13,871 nucleotides of DNA from Elusimicrobiota bacterium (GTDB lineage: Bacteria > Elusimicrobiota > Elusimicrobia > Elusimicrobiales > UBA9959). Each line of letters opens with the position of its first letter. Position 1 is the first letter of the stretch. Positions 5,651-12,285 of the stretch are shown piece by piece. The notes under the pieces are model-generated. The model did not search any database. It had not been told where the DNA came from and worked only from the letters and a program-made list of their open reading frames with translations. The translations under genes and the position numbers were made by a program. Location of the stretch: contig DAOWCC010000039.1 of the NCBI GenBank assembly GCA_030639665.1, positions 1 to 13,871 on the forward strand, read 5' to 3'.

Positions 5651-6883
5651 ATGATAGAAAACTATTTAATCTCCTACGGCACTCCCGTAACCTTGGCTGC
5701 TGCCTTAGATCTAATATTAAGAATTACAACTCTCATATTGGGATGCTTTATTGCCAATATCGGGAGTAAAAAATATTTAATTAAATTAGCTCACATGGCC
5801 GTAAAACGCTCCAAGACAAAATGGGACGATGAGCTTATTAAACAAAAGTTTTTCCGAAAAGTTTCATATTTTATACCGGCTTTGCTAATTTATCTTTTCG
5901 CGCCATGGGCTTTGAATGATTTCCCGCATGCCGCTATGCTCCTGCAACGGGCAACCAATGCTTACATGATAATCATAGCGCTTATTTCCATTGACGCCTT
6001 GTTAAAAGCCATAGTAGATGTATATCAAAATTTTCCTACAGCGCGAAAACATCCAATCGGCGGCTATATACAAGCCACCGAAATCATCCTGTTTTTTCTG
6101 GGCGGAATACTTATTCTCGCCGTAGTACTGGATAAATCACCTTGGGGCTTATTGAGCCTGCTGGGTGGACTAACGGCGGTCCTGATCCTTGTCTTTAAGG
6201 ATATTTTACTCGGCTTTATCGCCGGCATTCAATTAAGCTTTAACAATATGGTGACCGTCGGCGACTGGATTGAAATGCCTAAATACGGCGCTGACGGAGA
6301 TGTTATAGAAATTAACCTGACTACCGTTAAGGTGCGCAATTGGGATAAAACAGTTACCACCATCCCAGCCTATTCGCTTATCTCCGATTCTTTCAAAAAC
6401 TGGCGCGGCATGAGCGAATCAGGCGGACGAAGAATTAAACGCGCCATTTATATCGACATGAACACGATTAAATTTTGTAATGACACGATGCTTGAACGGT
6501 TCCGTAAATTCCAGCATTTGCGCGATTATCTCGATAAGAAGATTACCGAGATTGAAGAATATAATAAAGAATTTAAATTTGACACCACCGAGCTTATCAA
6601 TGGAAGACGGCTCACAAATGTGGGCACATTTCGCGCTTATATAGTCGAATACCTCCGACGGCATCCTAAAATCCACCAGGACATGACCTTTTTAATCCGT
6701 CATTTGACGCCCGCGTCAAATGGCTTGCCCATCGAAATATATGTTTTTAGCAATGATCAAGTCTGGGCAAACTATGAAGCAATACAAGCGGATATTTTTG
6801 ACCATATCCTGGCGGTTGCTCCCGAATTTGAACTCAGAATTTTCCAGAATCCTTCAGGAGCGGATTTTTCAAAACTTGTTTAG
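5651..6883 (+). CDS. ybdG: YbdG-type MscS family mechanosensitive channel
   Basis: A 410-residue inner-membrane channel. Hydrophobic segments at about 18-38, 72-90, 101-122 and 140-160 precede the pore-lining helix (about 165-197, ending LLGFIAGIQLSFNN). The beta domain GDWIEMPKYGADGDVIE (204-220) and LTTVKVRNWDKTVTTIP (223-239) follow, then KNWRGMSESGGRRIKR (249-264), GTFRAYIVEYLRRHP (325-339), GLPIEIYVF and ADIFDH. These match E. coli YbdG, as I recall it, closely in order and wording, and the length (about 415 aa there) agrees; YbdG contributes low-conductance (MscM-type) activity and osmotic-shock adaptation. I reject a longer frame opening at 5483 because it runs through the terminator hairpin; ATG 5651 has AAAGGA (5635-5640) 10 nt upstream. 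The gene stands alone, between two terminators and inside a 110-bp direct repeat, which hints at acquisition as a unit. Confidence 0.93.
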   Translation: MIENYLISYGTPVTLAAALDLILRITTLILGCFIANIGSKKYLIKLAHMAVKRSKTKWDDELIKQKFFRKVSYFIPALLIYLFAPWALNDFPHAAMLLQRATNAYMIIIALISIDALLKAIVDVYQNFPTARKHPIGGYIQATEIILFFLGGILILAVVLDKSPWGLLSLLGGLTAVLILVFKDILLGFIAGIQLSFNNMVTVGDWIEMPKYGADGDVIEINLTTVKVRNWDKTVTTIPAYSLISDSFKNWRGMSESGGRRIKRAIYIDMNTIKFCNDTMLERFRKFQHLRDYLDKKITEIEEYNKEFKFDTTELINGRRLTNVGTFRAYIVEYLRRHPKIHQDMTFLIRHLTPASNGLPIEIYVFSNDQVWANYEAIQADIFDHILAVAPEFELRIFQNPSGADFSKLV

Positions 6884-6901
6884 AAACTTAAAAAAAAGGT
6901 A

Positions 6902-7006
6902 AATATCCAAACATTTTTGGGTTATACTCCCGAAGTAAAAACGGGAACCACTTACGACAATAATGACTTCGTTAATGCCGAAATTAGATTTGGTTTTAAT
7001 TTCTAA
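6902..7006 (+). pseudogene. C-terminal fragment of an outer-membrane barrel gene (copy 2)
   Basis: An open frame just after mscS, in the same frame as its stop, encodes about 34 residues: QTFLGYTPEVKT, a turn TTYDNND, then FVNAEIRFGFNF and TAA. This is a plausible last beta-hairpin of an outer-membrane barrel, with alternating hydrophobics and terminal Phe. There is no start codon or ribosome binding site and the N-terminal barrel is missing. It shares its ending and its downstream terminator with the stub at 5436-5468. Probably a decayed or truncated paralogue. Confidence 0.65.
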
Positions 7007-7092
7007 TTAAACCGAACCGGTTGGATATTATGAAAAGCCCTCTCAAAGGAGAGGGCTTTTTTATTTTCAAAATCTTAACTGAATTTTTTGCC
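6983..7092 (+). repeat. Direct repeat copy 2 (barrel stub + terminator), right of mscS
   Basis: Gap-free partner of 5445-5554 at an offset of 1538 bp. Differences in the coding part are synonymous third-base changes (TTC/TTT, GGC/GGT, TTT/TTC), which suggests both copies once were under protein-level selection. Identity ends shortly after the terminator. Confidence 0.85.
7033..7062 (+). terminator. Strong rho-independent terminator (copy 2)
   Basis: GCCCTCTC (7037-7044) pairs with GAGAGGGC (7049-7056) around AAAG and is followed by TTTTTT. The stem is identical to the copy at 5494-5524. It would end the mscS transcript. Confidence 0.93.
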
Positions 7093-7111
7093 ATATCTGC
7101 CCAATTCCCTT

Positions 7112-7141
7112 TGGACAGAGCCGTCATTAAACTGATATAAT
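7112..7141 (+). promoter_or_regulatory. Strong extended -10 promoter for the 7182-12018 gene cluster
   Basis: TGGACA (7112-7117, 5/6 to TTGACA), an 18-bp spacer and TATAAT (7136-7141) preceded by TGA, giving the extended form TGnTATAAT. The predicted transcript would begin near 7148 and leave a 5' leader of about 34 nt before the GTG start. It lies just after a strong terminator and upstream of six closely spaced genes. Confidence 0.7.
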
Positions 7142-7181
7142 TATATTTGTATTGCTCCAATAGAAATCTTAGGGGGAAATC

Positions 7182-7778
7182 GTGGAAAAATTAAATGAAG
7201 CGGGCTCAGAATCTATTTTTGTACAGCAAAAAAAAGAATGGGGAGAAATTTTAACGGGTTTTGAAACAAAAAATAAGTATTCCGTTTCAAATAGCCTGAA
7301 TCAGCAAATATATTGGGCGGCTGAGGAAAGCTCTTTCATCTCACGCCTTCTTCTTAAAGGATGGCGGCCATTAGTCCTTCATATACTTTCAACCGAAGGC
7401 AAACCTGTTCTAAAAAATATCAGACCATTCAAATTTTATTTTCATGAAATGCGTATTTCTCAAGCGAATGGACAATATTTGGGAACCGTTAAAAAAGAAT
7501 TTTCCCTACTTTCCAAACAATTTACAGTTAAAGACGCTCAAGGAATTGAAATATTTAGAATCCACGGGCCTTTATTTCATCCATGGACTTTCACTATTTT
7601 AAAAAATGATATTGAAGTGGGAAAAATAATAAAAAAATGGAGCGGTATGGGAAAGGAAATATTTACCGATGCCGATAATTTTAATATAACTTTTCCTCAG
7701 GGCATAGACGCAAACCAAAAAGCCATATTATTGGGCGCCCTATTTCTTATTGACCTGCTTCATTTTGAACAAAAATAA
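7182..7778 (+). CDS. Scramblase / LURP-one-related family protein
   Basis: A 198-residue protein resembling the phospholipid scramblase/LURP-one-related (Tubby-like) fold: YSVSNSLNQQIYWAAEESSFISRLLLKGWRP near the N-terminus, then a run of beta-strand-like stretches including YLGTVKKEFSLLSKQFTVKDAQGIEIFRIHGPLFHPWTFTILKNDIEVGKIIKKWSG (about 103-158) and a final hydrophobic helix (ANQKAILLGALFLIDLLHF, 176-194) as seen in that family. The start is GTG 7182, supported by AGGGGG (7171-7176) at 5 nt spacing. Bacterial members are of unknown function despite the name; lipid scrambling is not demonstrated by sequence. The helix near the end could be a membrane anchor. It is the first gene of the cluster, with 13 bp to the M3 peptidase gene. 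Family call moderately sure; function open. Confidence 0.78.
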   Translation: MEKLNEAGSESIFVQQKKEWGEILTGFETKNKYSVSNSLNQQIYWAAEESSFISRLLLKGWRPLVLHILSTEGKPVLKNIRPFKFYFHEMRISQANGQYLGTVKKEFSLLSKQFTVKDAQGIEIFRIHGPLFHPWTFTILKNDIEVGKIIKKWSGMGKEIFTDADNFNITFPQGIDANQKAILLGALFLIDLLHFEQK

Positions 7779-7791
7779 TAGGAGAATCTCC

Positions 7792-9744
7792 ATGACCGAA
7801 GAAACAATAATAAGAACCATTGAAACTTTATTAAAAAAATATCCCCAGCAAAAAGAAAGAATTGAAACGGGAGTCAGGCAATGCGCCGATTTATGGACTG
7901 AGAAGGACGGCAATATCCAAGATTTTGAAAATTTCTGTAGAAATAATTTTTTAACAGGAAACGCGCTTGAAACTCTTTTTAAAAGATTTGAAGAAAAACT
8001 TGAATATATAAACGGACATTTCACTGCCCTTATGCTCCGACTGCGCCATGAAGTGGATGAAAACACCGGCCCCCTGCATCCGATAGACACAATGTTCGCC
8101 GCATATTCTCCCGCCGCTCATTTTATGGACGATATGTTTCAATCAAAACTGGCGTTTTCAGCTTTATTAAATTTCAAAACAAAAGAACTTGAAGAAATTC
8201 TAAGCAAAGGCAATGAATGGTCAAGAGAAGAATGGGCAAAAACCCGTCTGGCTCAGCAATTTTCACATCGCGTGCCAAGTTCTGTAAACCAAGAACTGAC
8301 GAACGCTTATATGAAAGCCGATACCTATATAAACGAATATAATATTTGCATGGACGCCGTAGTGGATGAAACGGGAAAAGCTATGTTTAGAAAAGATTTG
8401 AAACTTATATCCCATTGGGGTTTAAGAGATGAGCTTAGAGCTTTATATTCCAACCCTCAAGAGAATTTAAAAAAGCAAATGACCATCCTTCAAATAATGG
8501 AAAGAATCATTAGCCAAAAATTGCCCAAAAGTTTCATCAATAGTAATAAGAAAAAATATGAGCCCTTCACCAATACATTGGACGGAAGAACTGTCGAAGA
8601 TGAAAATGATGAAAGATATCAATATGTTTTGGATATTTTTAAAGCCCACCGAAAAGAAGACGCTTATTATCCAAAGACTCCCACTCATGTAGAAAGAAAA
8701 TTTAAATTGGTCAGAGAGATACCGGAAGAAGATGTGGAAAAATTATTCATAAAGCTTCTTTCCTCTGAAGAAAGCAAGGAAGCCGCCAAATACATAAAAA
8801 GCAAACTCAATAGAGACCTTAAACCTTTTGATATTTGGTATGACGGCTTTAAATCCCGCTCATCAATGCCGATTGAAGAATTGGATAAAAAGGTAAGAGA
8901 AAAATATCCAAACCTCCAGTCTTTTGAAAATGATATGGCAAATATTCTCAGGAAACTCGGCTTTAAAAGCGAGACGGCGGATTTTGTAGCCTCAAAAATC
9001 GAGGTGGACCCCTCCAGAGGAGCCGGCCATGCCTGGGGTCCCGGCATGAGAACTGAGAAATCTCATTTGAGAACAAGAGTTCCTCAAGACGGCATGGATT
9101 ATCAGGGCTTTAATACCGCCATGCATGAACTTGGCCATTGCGCGGAACAAACCTTTTCCATATATAAGATAGACCATACTCTGCTTCAAGGCGTTCCCAA
9201 CACATCCTTTACAGAGGGTTTTGCTTTTGTTTTTCAAGATAGAGACCTTGAAATCCTGGGTTTAAATTCAAAAGATGAAAATAGCGAAAAAATGAAAGTT
9301 CTCGACACTTTTTGGATGGCGAGAGAAATAGCCGGAGTCTCGCTTGTGGATATGCGCATGTGGCGCTGGATGTATGAAAACAAAGACGCTAATGCCGCTG
9401 AATTAAAAAACGCGGTAGTAAAGATAGCTAAAGAAGTATGGAATTTGTATTTCGCGAATGTGTTTGGATTTAAAGATTCATCCATACTTGCCATATACTC
9501 GCATATGATTAACAATGGCATGTATCTGCCCGACTATCCTTTGGGCTATATAGTCGCTCATCAAGTGGAAGAATATTTTAAAACCCATAATCTCGCCGAT
9601 GAAATGGAGAGAATGTGCAAGTTGGGTTCCATAAGTCCGGCCGAATGGATGCGCCAGGCGGTGGGAGAAGAAATATCGCCGGAGCCGCTTATTAAAGCAA
9701 CAGGCAAAGCGCTTAAAACAATGGTGGCTGACCCCATTAAATAA
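7792..9744 (+). CDS. M3-like oligopeptidase (zinc metallopeptidase)
   Basis: A 650-residue protein without signal peptide, so cytoplasmic. The active site is HELGH (445-449) followed by E475 in FTEGFAF; the spacing HExxH-x25-E is that of the M3 thimet oligopeptidase/oligoendopeptidase family. An all-helical N-terminal half (1-300), a downstream GMYLPDYPLGYIVAHQVEEYF region (576-596) and the size (about 600-700 aa in the family) agree. Such enzymes cut short peptides in the cytoplasm using one Zn ion. I chose ATG 7792 because AGGAG (7780-7784) lies 7 nt upstream; an upstream in-frame start at 7750 would overlap the previous gene and has no ribosome binding site. The sequence RGAGHAWGPGMRTEKSHLRTRV (409-430) precedes the motif and differs from the typical M3 pattern, so this may be a divergent M3 branch. 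Confidence 0.86.
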   Translation: MTEETIIRTIETLLKKYPQQKERIETGVRQCADLWTEKDGNIQDFENFCRNNFLTGNALETLFKRFEEKLEYINGHFTALMLRLRHEVDENTGPLHPIDTMFAAYSPAAHFMDDMFQSKLAFSALLNFKTKELEEILSKGNEWSREEWAKTRLAQQFSHRVPSSVNQELTNAYMKADTYINEYNICMDAVVDETGKAMFRKDLKLISHWGLRDELRALYSNPQENLKKQMTILQIMERIISQKLPKSFINSNKKKYEPFTNTLDGRTVEDENDERYQYVLDIFKAHRKEDAYYPKTPTHVERKFKLVREIPEEDVEKLFIKLLSSEESKEAAKYIKSKLNRDLKPFDIWYDGFKSRSSMPIEELDKKVREKYPNLQSFENDMANILRKLGFKSETADFVASKIEVDPSRGAGHAWGPGMRTEKSHLRTRVPQDGMDYQGFNTAMHELGHCAEQTFSIYKIDHTLLQGVPNTSFTEGFAFVFQDRDLEILGLNSKDENSEKMKVLDTFWMAREIAGVSLVDMRMWRWMYENKDANAAELKNAVVKIAKEVWNLYFANVFGFKDSSILAIYSHMINNGMYLPDYPLGYIVAHQVEEYFKTHNLADEMERMCKLGSISPAEWMRQAVGEEISPEPLIKATGKALKTMVADPIK

Positions 9745-9745
9745 A

Positions 9746-10201
9746 ATGCTTGAAGAAGAAATAAAAAAATATCATAAGCTGGCATCCATAATTTCTTATG
9801 CCGTCATCGGCATAGTTATCATTTATGCCATAACCATTGAGATATTCAGAAACGCTACAGGCTTTAAACCTTTATTGGAGCCTCAGGCCGCGATGATAGC
9901 CAAAGTCGCTTCTTTTTTTATAGCGGTATCTGTTTTTACCGTTATCAAACAAATTTCCAAAACAAAACTAAAACCCGAAAATAATAAAATCCCTGAGAAT
10001 TTTTTACAAAATATGTTCTTTGTGGATATGATAAAAGCGGCAATATTTGAAGTACCGGCTTTTATGGGTTTTATTCTTTTTTTTCTGGCCGGAGCTTACG
10101 CGGAGTTCTATATCCTTTCCGCCTTTTCCATTGTCTTGGTAATTTCAAATTTCCCGAAAGCGGCTAATTGGACTAAAGAATTAAGACGGAGATTTCCTTG
10201 A
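9746..10201 (+). CDS. Small integral membrane protein, four predicted helices
   Basis: A 151-residue hydrophobic protein. Candidate membrane helices lie at about 13-34, 49-68, 96-117 and 117-135, with the two central helices separated by a charged loop (KQISKTKLKPENNKIPEN) and a basic C-terminus (KELRRRFP). I recognise no family. ATG 9746 lies one base after the M3 peptidase stop, so it is probably translated by reinitiation; no separate ribosome binding site is visible beyond the end of the preceding gene. Position inside the cluster with good codon continuity supports it as real. Function unknown. Confidence 0.75.
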   Translation: MLEEEIKKYHKLASIISYAVIGIVIIYAITIEIFRNATGFKPLLEPQAAMIAKVASFFIAVSVFTVIKQISKTKLKPENNKIPENFLQNMFFVDMIKAAIFEVPAFMGFILFFLAGAYAEFYILSAFSIVLVISNFPKAANWTKELRRRFP

Positions 10202-10219
10202 TATTTATAGGAGACCATC

Positions 10220-10594
10220 ATGCAAATTAAAAAAGAAAATTTAATAGTTATCATGGGAGTATCAAACAACACGGAAAAATACGGCTATAAAATATTTAAG
10301 GACCTTTTGGACGCCGGTTATAAGATAAAAGGAATAAATCCAAAAGGCGGCGAGGTTCTGGGGCACAGAGTTTATAAAACCATTGAGGAGATTGATGAAA
10401 AACCTGATTTGGTCATAACCGTGGTAAAACCCGAAATAACTTTGCAAGCCGTGAAAAAATGCGGCCAATTGAATATTAAAAAAATATGGATGCAACCCGG
10501 CAGTGAATCGGAAGAAGCCATAGACGAAGCTAAGAAATTAAATATGGAAGTAGTAAGCAATGCCTGCTTTATGATAATAAAAAAAGTGTGGTAA
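10220..10594 (+). CDS. CoA-binding domain protein (YccU-like)
   Basis: A 124-residue single-domain Rossmann protein of the CoA_binding_2 type. The nucleotide loop IMGVSNNTEKYGYKIFKDL (11-29), INPKGGEVLG (39-48), DLVITVVKPE (63-72) and IWMQPGSESEEAIDEAK (89-105) appear in the order typical of YccU-like proteins and of the N-terminal domain of succinyl-CoA synthetase alpha. Length is normal for the stand-alone family (about 120-145 aa). The expected Cys after VVSN is present (SNACFM, C116). AGGAG (10209-10213) is well placed before ATG 10220. It may bind CoA or act as a CoA-responsive accessory protein; the physiological role of the family is not settled. Next gene 20 bp downstream, same strand. 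Confidence 0.88.
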   Translation: MQIKKENLIVIMGVSNNTEKYGYKIFKDLLDAGYKIKGINPKGGEVLGHRVYKTIEEIDEKPDLVITVVKPEITLQAVKKCGQLNIKKIWMQPGSESEEAIDEAKKLNMEVVSNACFMIIKKVW

Positions 10595-10614
10595 CCCAAC
10601 TGTGAGGAGATACA

Positions 10615-11124
10615 ATGAAAAACAAGCTGATTGACACGATAAAAAAAAGAAGGAGCATAAGACTTTATGCCCCCAATAAACCAATCAAAACAGATGTATT
10701 GAAAACAATAATAGACGCGGGCAGATACGCTCCAACGGCAAGAGGCGATGAACCTTGGGAATTTATAATGGTGAAAAAAAAGCCCATGCTGGAAAAAATA
10801 GCCAATTTAACCGATCATGGAAAATTCATTAAAGACGCCGGCGCTTTAGTAGCCGTCTACTCAAGAGAGACCAAATACTATCTTGAAGACTGTTCGGCTG
10901 CGACTCAGAACATTCTTTTAGCGGCTTCGGCTCTCGGCATAGGCACATGCTGGGTGGCGGGGGACAAGAAAAAATATTGCCAAAAAATAAGCATCGCTCT
11001 TAAAACACCTTCGAAATTCAAACTTGTAAGTTTAATCGCGCTGGGTTATCCCAAAAGAAAAAATGAATTCAGAGTAATTCAAAAAAGACCGATGAAAGAA
11101 ATTCTTCACACTGAAAAATTCTAG
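10615..11124 (+). CDS. Nitroreductase family FMN oxidoreductase
   Basis: A 169-residue nitroreductase-fold protein. The FMN phosphate-binding signature KKRRSIRLYAP (10-20), the substrate/FMN segment DAGRYAPTARGDEPWEF (34-50), the dimer-interface helix EDCSAATQNILLAASALGIGTCWVAG (91-116) and SLIALGYPK (139-147) are all present in normal order. These enzymes are homodimers with FMN and use NAD(P)H to reduce nitro compounds, quinones or flavins; the actual substrate cannot be told. The length is that of the short 165-180 aa subgroup. GAGGAGA (10604-10610) lies before ATG 10615. The alpha/beta hydrolase follows closely, so it is likely co-transcribed. GDEP, where many members have SxxNxQPW, suggests a subgroup variation in the active site entrance. 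Confidence 0.9.
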   Translation: MKNKLIDTIKKRRSIRLYAPNKPIKTDVLKTIIDAGRYAPTARGDEPWEFIMVKKKPMLEKIANLTDHGKFIKDAGALVAVYSRETKYYLEDCSAATQNILLAASALGIGTCWVAGDKKKYCQKISIALKTPSKFKLVSLIALGYPKRKNEFRVIQKRPMKEILHTEKF

Positions 11125-11160
11125 TTGGGTCTTAAAAATCAAAAACAGCGCGGTAAAAAA

Positions 11161-12018
11161 ATGGACTCTTTAGCGGTTAAAGTTATTGCGAGAATATTCA
11201 TATATGCCGCGCTGATTTATTTTGTCTTTTCAATAATATTCTTCTTGCTTTATTCTCGTCCCTCGCGCTACAAAAGCCCTTTTACTCCCAAAGATTTTAA
11301 CGCCGATTATGAAGAAATAAAACTTCAAACCGAAGATAATATCACCCTTGAAGGGTGGTTTATTAAAAACAAAAAAAGTTCCAAAGCAATTATACTCTGC
11401 CACGGCTATCCCATGGACAAAGGAAATATCTTTCCCATGACGAGATTTCTTTCAAAGAAATATAATCTGCTTTATTTTGATTTCAGAGGCATGGGCAAAA
11501 GCGGCGGATTTTTGACAAGCGGAGGATATAAAGAAATTAAGGATATTGAAGCGGGTTTAAATTTTTTAAATAAAAGAGGTTTTAAAGATATAGGCGCGTA
11601 CGGCCTTTCACTGGGCGCCTCAACAGCTTTAATGATTGAGGCGGGAAAACTTAAAGCAATAGTGGCAGATTCTCCCTATACCGATTTAACCGCTGTTTTA
11701 GATGATATCTTTTCAATATTTGGCCCCTTGCGTCATCCACTGCTTGGCCTGATGAATATGTGGAATAAAATTGTTTTTGGAGTAACAACACAAAATGTCT
11801 CACCGCTTAAAAATATTGGAAATTTGAAAATCCCGATACTGATTATTCACGGCGATAAAGATTCTCAATTACCGCTTTCAGGCTCAAAAAAACTGCATGA
11901 GAAAAACCAGAAAAGCGAGTTATGGATAATCAAAGGAGCGGACCACTGCGAGACAAGTTTTGTAGCGGGCCCGGAATATGATAAAAGGATTACAAATTTT
12001 TTCGACAAAAATTTATAA
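11161..12018 (+). CDS. Membrane-anchored alpha/beta hydrolase (YfhR / bem46-like)
   Basis: A 285-residue serine hydrolase. A hydrophobic helix at about 8-32 (IARIFIYAALIYFVFSIIF) gives a single N-terminal anchor. The alpha/beta hydrolase core follows: oxyanion region CHGYPMDKGN (80-89), FDFRGMGKSGG (107-117), nucleophile elbow YGLSLGAS with S150, acid in HGDKDS (D234 most likely) and H262 in GADHCE. The order and length match the YfhR/BEM46-type peripheral hydrolases; the substrate is unknown. The frame also extends to a TTG at 11125, directly after the nitroreductase stop, adding 12 polar residues (LKNQKQRGKK); I prefer ATG 11161 because the anchor then sits at the N-terminus, but neither has a good ribosome binding site. 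Last gene of the cluster. Confidence 0.88.
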   Translation: MDSLAVKVIARIFIYAALIYFVFSIIFFLLYSRPSRYKSPFTPKDFNADYEEIKLQTEDNITLEGWFIKNKKSSKAIILCHGYPMDKGNIFPMTRFLSKKYNLLYFDFRGMGKSGGFLTSGGYKEIKDIEAGLNFLNKRGFKDIGAYGLSLGASTALMIEAGKLKAIVADSPYTDLTAVLDDIFSIFGPLRHPLLGLMNMWNKIVFGVTTQNVSPLKNIGNLKIPILIIHGDKDSQLPLSGSKKLHEKNQKSELWIIKGADHCETSFVAGPEYDKRITNFFDKNL

Positions 12019-12020
12019 CA

Positions 12021-12052
12021 GCTAGGCGGCTGGACTGCCAGACAGCTAGACA
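12021..12052 (+). repeat. Octamer tandem repeat (GCTRGRCR), four units
   Basis: Four adjacent 8-bp units: GCTAGGCG, GCTGGACT, GCCAGACA, GCTAGACA. They start 2 bp after the hydrolase stop codon. The same family recurs at 13841-13864 after the next gene. The first two units are close to, or the same as, those of the second array in a different order. Confidence 0.8.
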
Positions 12053-12132
12053 ACACAATTAGGACATACCTTATTTTTTGCCGTTAACTTTGTGCCTCAT
12101 TCATTCTTCTATGTCTTCCAATCCTATTACAC

Positions 12133-12167
12133 CTCTGCTCTCTGCTTTCTGCTCACTGATCTCTAAC
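12133..12167 (+). repeat. Heptamer degenerate tandem repeat (CTCTGCT-like), five units
   Basis: Consecutive 7-bp units CTCTGCT, CTCTGCT, TTCTGCT, CACTGAT, CTCTAAC on this strand. The run is strongly pyrimidine-biased and has no coding function visible. It lies in the middle of the 267-bp intergenic region between the hydrolase and the barrel gene; the remainder of that region has nothing else I can name apart from the promoter. Confidence 0.65.
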
Positions 12168-12184
12168 CTGTATCCAATGTAACA

Positions 12185-12234
12185 TTGCAAATACGCCCTA
12201 TTTCCTGTACTATATTTACTATTAAAAGTATAAT
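12185..12234 (+). promoter_or_regulatory. Promoter region of the barrel protein gene
   Basis: A perfect TATAAT lies at 12229-12234, about 51 bp before the start codon, though with no good -35. An alternative is TTGCAA (12185-12190), 17-bp spacer, TACTAT (12208-12213), both 4/6 matches. One of these probably drives the gene after 12286, since the intergenic region is 267 bp and starts with repeats. Confidence 0.42.
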
Positions 12235-12285
12235 CAGGATAGGCAGTAAGCGGTATTTAAAAAATTCTAAAATTGGAGGGAATTA

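Noticed and set aside
8685..9047. Minus-strand frame of 120 residues within the M3 peptidase gene
   Set aside because: Antisense shadow; the peptidase frame carries the conserved motifs.
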